Below, piece after piece: positions 30,274 to 32,916 of a DNA stretch of 32,916 nucleotides. Numbering within the stretch: position 1 is the first letter of the stretch; every line of letters begins with the position of its first letter. Both the position numbers and the translations under genes were made by a program. The stretch is taken from positions 1 to 32,916 of the IMG/VR virus record IMGVR_UViG_3300037861_000124; one strand, written 5' to 3'. Below the pieces are notes generated by a model. That model saw only the letters and a list, made by a program, of their open reading frames with translations. It had not been told where the DNA came from and made no database searches. The DNA comes from a virus.

Positions 30274-32625
30274 ATGGGCTGCACCCTATGCAAGCTCCAC
30301 AAGACCTGCAAGTCAGTGTGCATTCCTGCTAAGAGCTTTGGGGAAAAGCCTGACATCATGGTCGTATTGGAAGCACCTGGAAAGGAAGACGATGACAACG
30401 CCACTGTTGCTAATGGAAGAGTTGCACAAACTCTTGTTCAAGTTCTCAGGGAACTCAATCTCTTGGAACGTGTCGTGCTCACAAACGCAGTCAAGTGCAC
30501 ATCTCCAGTTGGAAATTCACCTTCCCTTGACATCCTCAGAAGATGCCGAGTGCATCTCGACGCTGAACTCGAAAGATATAAACCCTCTTTCGTCATACTC
30601 TGTGGAGCAAGCGCGGTTAAGTCATTCACTGGAAGAGCGGGTACAAGACTATCTGAGATCCGAGGCAGAAAGAACTGGGTCTGCCCCATCTCGGGGGCCG
30701 CAGTTCTAGCCACCTATCATCCGGCTGCGGCACTTGCGGTGCCGCAGCGATGGTATGACATCGTGGATGACCTGGAGAGAGTGACCAGTCGGGAGTTCTT
30801 TGACCCTCAGGTAGTCAACGTCACGCATGGGAGAGTGACCAAGTTACCCAAGACACTTGCTTTTGACCTGGAGACAATGGGTCTCGATGCTTGGGACCCT
30901 GCGAGGAAGATCATCTGTGTTGCATGGTCGAGTAAGAAGGACAAAGCCAGAGTCACCACAGACGTAGACGGGTTTGTCGAGGAGCTAAAGAAGGACCCCA
31001 CAAGAAAGCTCATCGGACACAATATTAAGTTCGAATTGCGATGGCTTCATACCAAATACGGCTATGAGCATCAAGGTCCTGTCTTCGATACAATGATCGC
31101 CCTACATCTCCTCCAGGAAGACGCACCTTCTAAGTCTCTCAAGTGGGCAGCGCATCAGTACACGGGACTTGGGAACTACGACAGTGCTGCGGCAGAGTTC
31201 CTCAAGTTCAATGGTCCCCACTGGGAAGTTGAGGGAGACTATGTTACCCGCACTCATGTCAATGGAGACCAGAAGTCCATAGCTCTCGTAGATTTCATGG
31301 AGTACTGCGGGTGGGATGCGGGGGCAACCTGGGAAATCTATGAGAAGTTCACTGCTGATTTGAAGAAGGACGGGTTGACTCAACTGATGATGGCAGAGAT
31401 GCAGATCCTCCAGGCTGTGCATCGAATGGAGTGCAACGGGATGGAGGTGGACCCTAGCATTGCCAAGCGTCTTAGAGGGACGTATCTGAGGAAGAAGAGC
31501 ACGCTGAAGCGAGCAGTGATGAGGAAGATTGAGGCTATCACGGCACTACCTGATGGATTCAGTCTGGACTCTCCGCTCAAGCTAGGCAGTGTGCTCTTCG
31601 GGACGCTTGGCTTGCCTGTGATTTCTAGGACTAAGATGGGCAACCCTCAAGTCAATGAGGCTGTGCTCATGGAGTTGTCTACTCACCCCACATGGGGCAA
31701 GACGATCGCTAAGATTCTAGAATACCGCAAGTGTGGGAAGATCATCTCTACCTACCTGGACAACATGTTAGAGAGAAGGGATGAAGACAATCTCATCCAT
31801 GCGAACTACAAGATCCATGGAACACGCACGGGCAGGCTTTCCTGCACGGAACCCAATCTCCAGAACATCCCTCGGGATGCCAATGCTCCCATTAAGAAGG
31901 TGTTCATTGGAGGACAGGGGAGGAGCTTCATCCAGGCAGACTACTCTCAAATGGAGCTACGGGTAGGAGCCTTGCTTTCCCAGGACCGGAGGATGCTAAG
32001 CACGATCCGTGGAGGAGAGGACATCCATTCCCTTACGGCAGCCCTTCTCTTCGGCACAAACTTTACAAAAGAGCAACGAGCAGTTGCCAAGACGATTAAC
32101 TTCGGTATATTCTATGGTGCAGGTCCGAAGAAAGTCAGCGCCACTGGAGGGATGACGATCAAGGAAGCAGGGGCACTTATCCGTAACTGGTTTTCTGCTT
32201 ATCCTGGAGTGAAAGACTGGATTGCTGAACAGCACCAACTTCTCATGGACCAGGGTTACGTGTCCGACTTGTTTGGGAGAAAGAGACGGCTTCCCTTAGA
32301 AGTAGCTGCGGATCGACAGGAATACGCATCACTCATGAGGAAGGCAGCCAACATGCCCGTGCAGGGGACTGCTGCACAAATTACTAAGCTGGCTGTTGCT
32401 TACCTCACCGATATGAGATTCCGTGCTCCGTTCAACGTAGTGGGTAGTGTACACGACTCCATTCTCTGCACTACCTCTGTGAGATTTGAAGATCGTGCTG
32501 TTGTCACCATCCAGAAGGTAATGGAAGATGCACAAACCCTCTGCTGGCACTATGGATTCAAGGACATAGTGATTGATGTACCTACTCCAGTAGACATTGA
32601 CGTAGGTGAGAGTTGGGCTAGGTAG
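30274..32625 (+). CDS. Uracil-DNA glycosylase fused to family A DNA polymerase
   Basis: A 783-residue protein starting four bases after the primase stop. Residues 1-170 match a family-4 uracil-DNA glycosylase: LEAPGKED (32-39), TNAVKC (70-75) and YHPAAAL (148-154). Cysteines C3, C6, C75 and C91 have the spacing of the family's 4Fe-4S ligands. A 3'-5' exonuclease follows: DLE (198-200), GHNIKFE (248-254), D272 and YCGWD (344-348). The polymerase has motif A DYSQMELR (556-563), an O-helix R602, K606, F610, Y614 and motif C VHDS (726-729). All catalytic residues appear intact. It should replicate the genome with proofreading and perhaps remove or sense uracil. An N-terminal glycosylase-like domain has been noted on some other phage family A polymerases. 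Confidence 0.9.
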   Translation: MGCTLCKLHKTCKSVCIPAKSFGEKPDIMVVLEAPGKEDDDNATVANGRVAQTLVQVLRELNLLERVVLTNAVKCTSPVGNSPSLDILRRCRVHLDAELERYKPSFVILCGASAVKSFTGRAGTRLSEIRGRKNWVCPISGAAVLATYHPAAALAVPQRWYDIVDDLERVTSREFFDPQVVNVTHGRVTKLPKTLAFDLETMGLDAWDPARKIICVAWSSKKDKARVTTDVDGFVEELKKDPTRKLIGHNIKFELRWLHTKYGYEHQGPVFDTMIALHLLQEDAPSKSLKWAAHQYTGLGNYDSAAAEFLKFNGPHWEVEGDYVTRTHVNGDQKSIALVDFMEYCGWDAGATWEIYEKFTADLKKDGLTQLMMAEMQILQAVHRMECNGMEVDPSIAKRLRGTYLRKKSTLKRAVMRKIEAITALPDGFSLDSPLKLGSVLFGTLGLPVISRTKMGNPQVNEAVLMELSTHPTWGKTIAKILEYRKCGKIISTYLDNMLERRDEDNLIHANYKIHGTRTGRLSCTEPNLQNIPRDANAPIKKVFIGGQGRSFIQADYSQMELRVGALLSQDRRMLSTIRGGEDIHSLTAALLFGTNFTKEQRAVAKTINFGIFYGAGPKKVSATGGMTIKEAGALIRNWFSAYPGVKDWIAEQHQLLMDQGYVSDLFGRKRRLPLEVAADRQEYASLMRKAANMPVQGTAAQITKLAVAYLTDMRFRAPFNVVGSVHDSILCTTSVRFEDRAVVTIQKVMEDAQTLCWHYGFKDIVIDVPTPVDIDVGESWAR
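30724..30748. repeat. Perfect 10-bp inverted repeat at the end of the glycosylase domain
   Basis: GCTGCGGCAC, loop TTGCG, exact reverse complement, over AAALAVPQ. It lies just where the glycosylase motif YHPAAAL ends, before the linker to the exonuclease. No T-run follows. Confidence 0.85.
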
Positions 32626-32674
32626 TCTGGCCCATGTTGAAGGGGAATCCTCCCCGCGACGAAAGGAAAGTATA

Positions 32675-32842
32675 ATGGCTGGTAAGAAGAAGACGGCGGA
32701 ATCAGAAGTGGTGAAGAAGGTCCAGATTGGTGTGTCTCGGGAGGTCCGTGCCTCTCTCAAGCGCCTCTGTCTCGATCGCGAGATTGAGACGGGCGAGGCT
32801 GTTTCTCCTAGTACCATCATCGCTGAGATGCTTGGCCTTTAG
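32675..32842 (+). CDS. Small ribbon-helix-helix-like protein
   Basis: A 55-residue protein starting at ATG 32675 (MAGKKKTAESEVVKK), preceded by GGAAAG. The pattern KVQIGVSREVRASLKRLCLD then SPSTIIAEMLGL matches the strand-helix-helix layout of Arc/MetJ-type DNA-binding domains, which act as dimers and often repress their own operons. It follows the polymerase gene by 49 bases and could regulate the replication region. The Lys-rich N terminus may add DNA contacts. Confidence 0.6.
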   Translation: MAGKKKTAESEVVKKVQIGVSREVRASLKRLCLDREIETGEAVSPSTIIAEMLGL

Positions 32843-32855
32843 ATCCATACATGTG

Positions 32856-32882
32856 GGCAGCGCGGGGAGCACCCGCGCTGCC
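32856..32882 (+). terminator. Perfect 11-bp hairpin after the RHH-like gene
   Basis: GGCAGCGCGGG, loop GAGCA, exact reverse complement, 13 bases after the stop. The following bases (ATATGTCTC) hold only scattered T, so termination may be weak. The next gene starts 31 bases later. Confidence 0.55.
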
Positions 32883-32913
32883 ATATGTCTCAACCTCAAG
32901 AGGAAATTCAATC

Positions 32914-32916
32914 ATG
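32914..32916 (+). CDS. Start codon of the next rightward gene (cut by window edge)
   Basis: The window ends with ATG preceded by AGAGGAAATTCAATC, a good ribosome site. Only the start codon is visible, so no product can be named. Confidence 0.45.

Noticed and set aside
3542-32882. Hairpins considered as a CRISPR array or as REP-type repeats
   Set aside because: The stems do not share sequence and are far apart, with no regular spacers.
1-32916. tRNA, rRNA, insertion sequence, integrase and lysis genes
   Set aside because: None was recognised on reading both strands; absence is not proven without profile searches.

Overview
The window is part of a double-stranded DNA tailed-phage genome (Caudoviricetes) and looks podovirus-like. 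Evidence: it holds small and large terminase, portal, scaffold and major capsid genes, two head-tail adaptor-like proteins and a beta-propeller-type tail protein. No tape-measure, tail-tube or sheath gene is visible. No integrase, repressor, tRNA or lysis gene was found, so nothing points to temperate life, although only part of the genome is seen. The host cannot be named from the sequence.

Layout. Positions 1-21860 read leftward as one tightly packed virion operon; most junctions are TAATG, TAGTG or ATGA stop/start overlaps. From its 5' end (right to left) it runs: small terminase, large terminase, portal, four small proteins, a cassette of exported or enzymatic proteins (a membrane-anchored protein, a calcineurin-like metallophosphoesterase, a DNRLRE-like secreted protein), scaffold, major capsid protein, three tandem capsid-associated paralogues, a zinc-ribbon protein, a glycosyltransferase, two small beta-rich proteins, two adaptors, the propeller protein, three tandem GHxH paralogues, and low-complexity Gln-rich proteins running off the left edge.

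Positions 21861-22575 are a non-coding divergent control region. It has a leftward promoter with consensus -35 and -10 boxes, a structured leader before the small terminase, and seven runs of six or seven G on the plus strand.

Positions 22576-32916 read rightward as the early/replication arm. First come many short hypothetical genes, several under 60 codons, broken up by strong hairpins. Then follows a G+C-rich insert (about 27.4-29.3 kb) with an unknown 371-residue protein. Last comes a replication module: a zinc-ribbon/TOPRIM primase-like protein, a family-4 uracil-DNA glycosylase fused to a family A DNA polymerase, and a small ribbon-helix-helix-like protein.

Most unusual points: (1) at least eleven perfect inverted repeats with 10-11 bp stems and 4-6 nt loops, six of them inside protein-coding sequence; (2) the glycosylase-polymerase fusion, which keeps the iron-sulfur cysteine spacing and all exonuclease and polymerase motifs; (3) two independent triplications of virion genes; (4) the phosphoesterase/secreted-protein cassette inside the capsid operon; (5) the G-tract control region.
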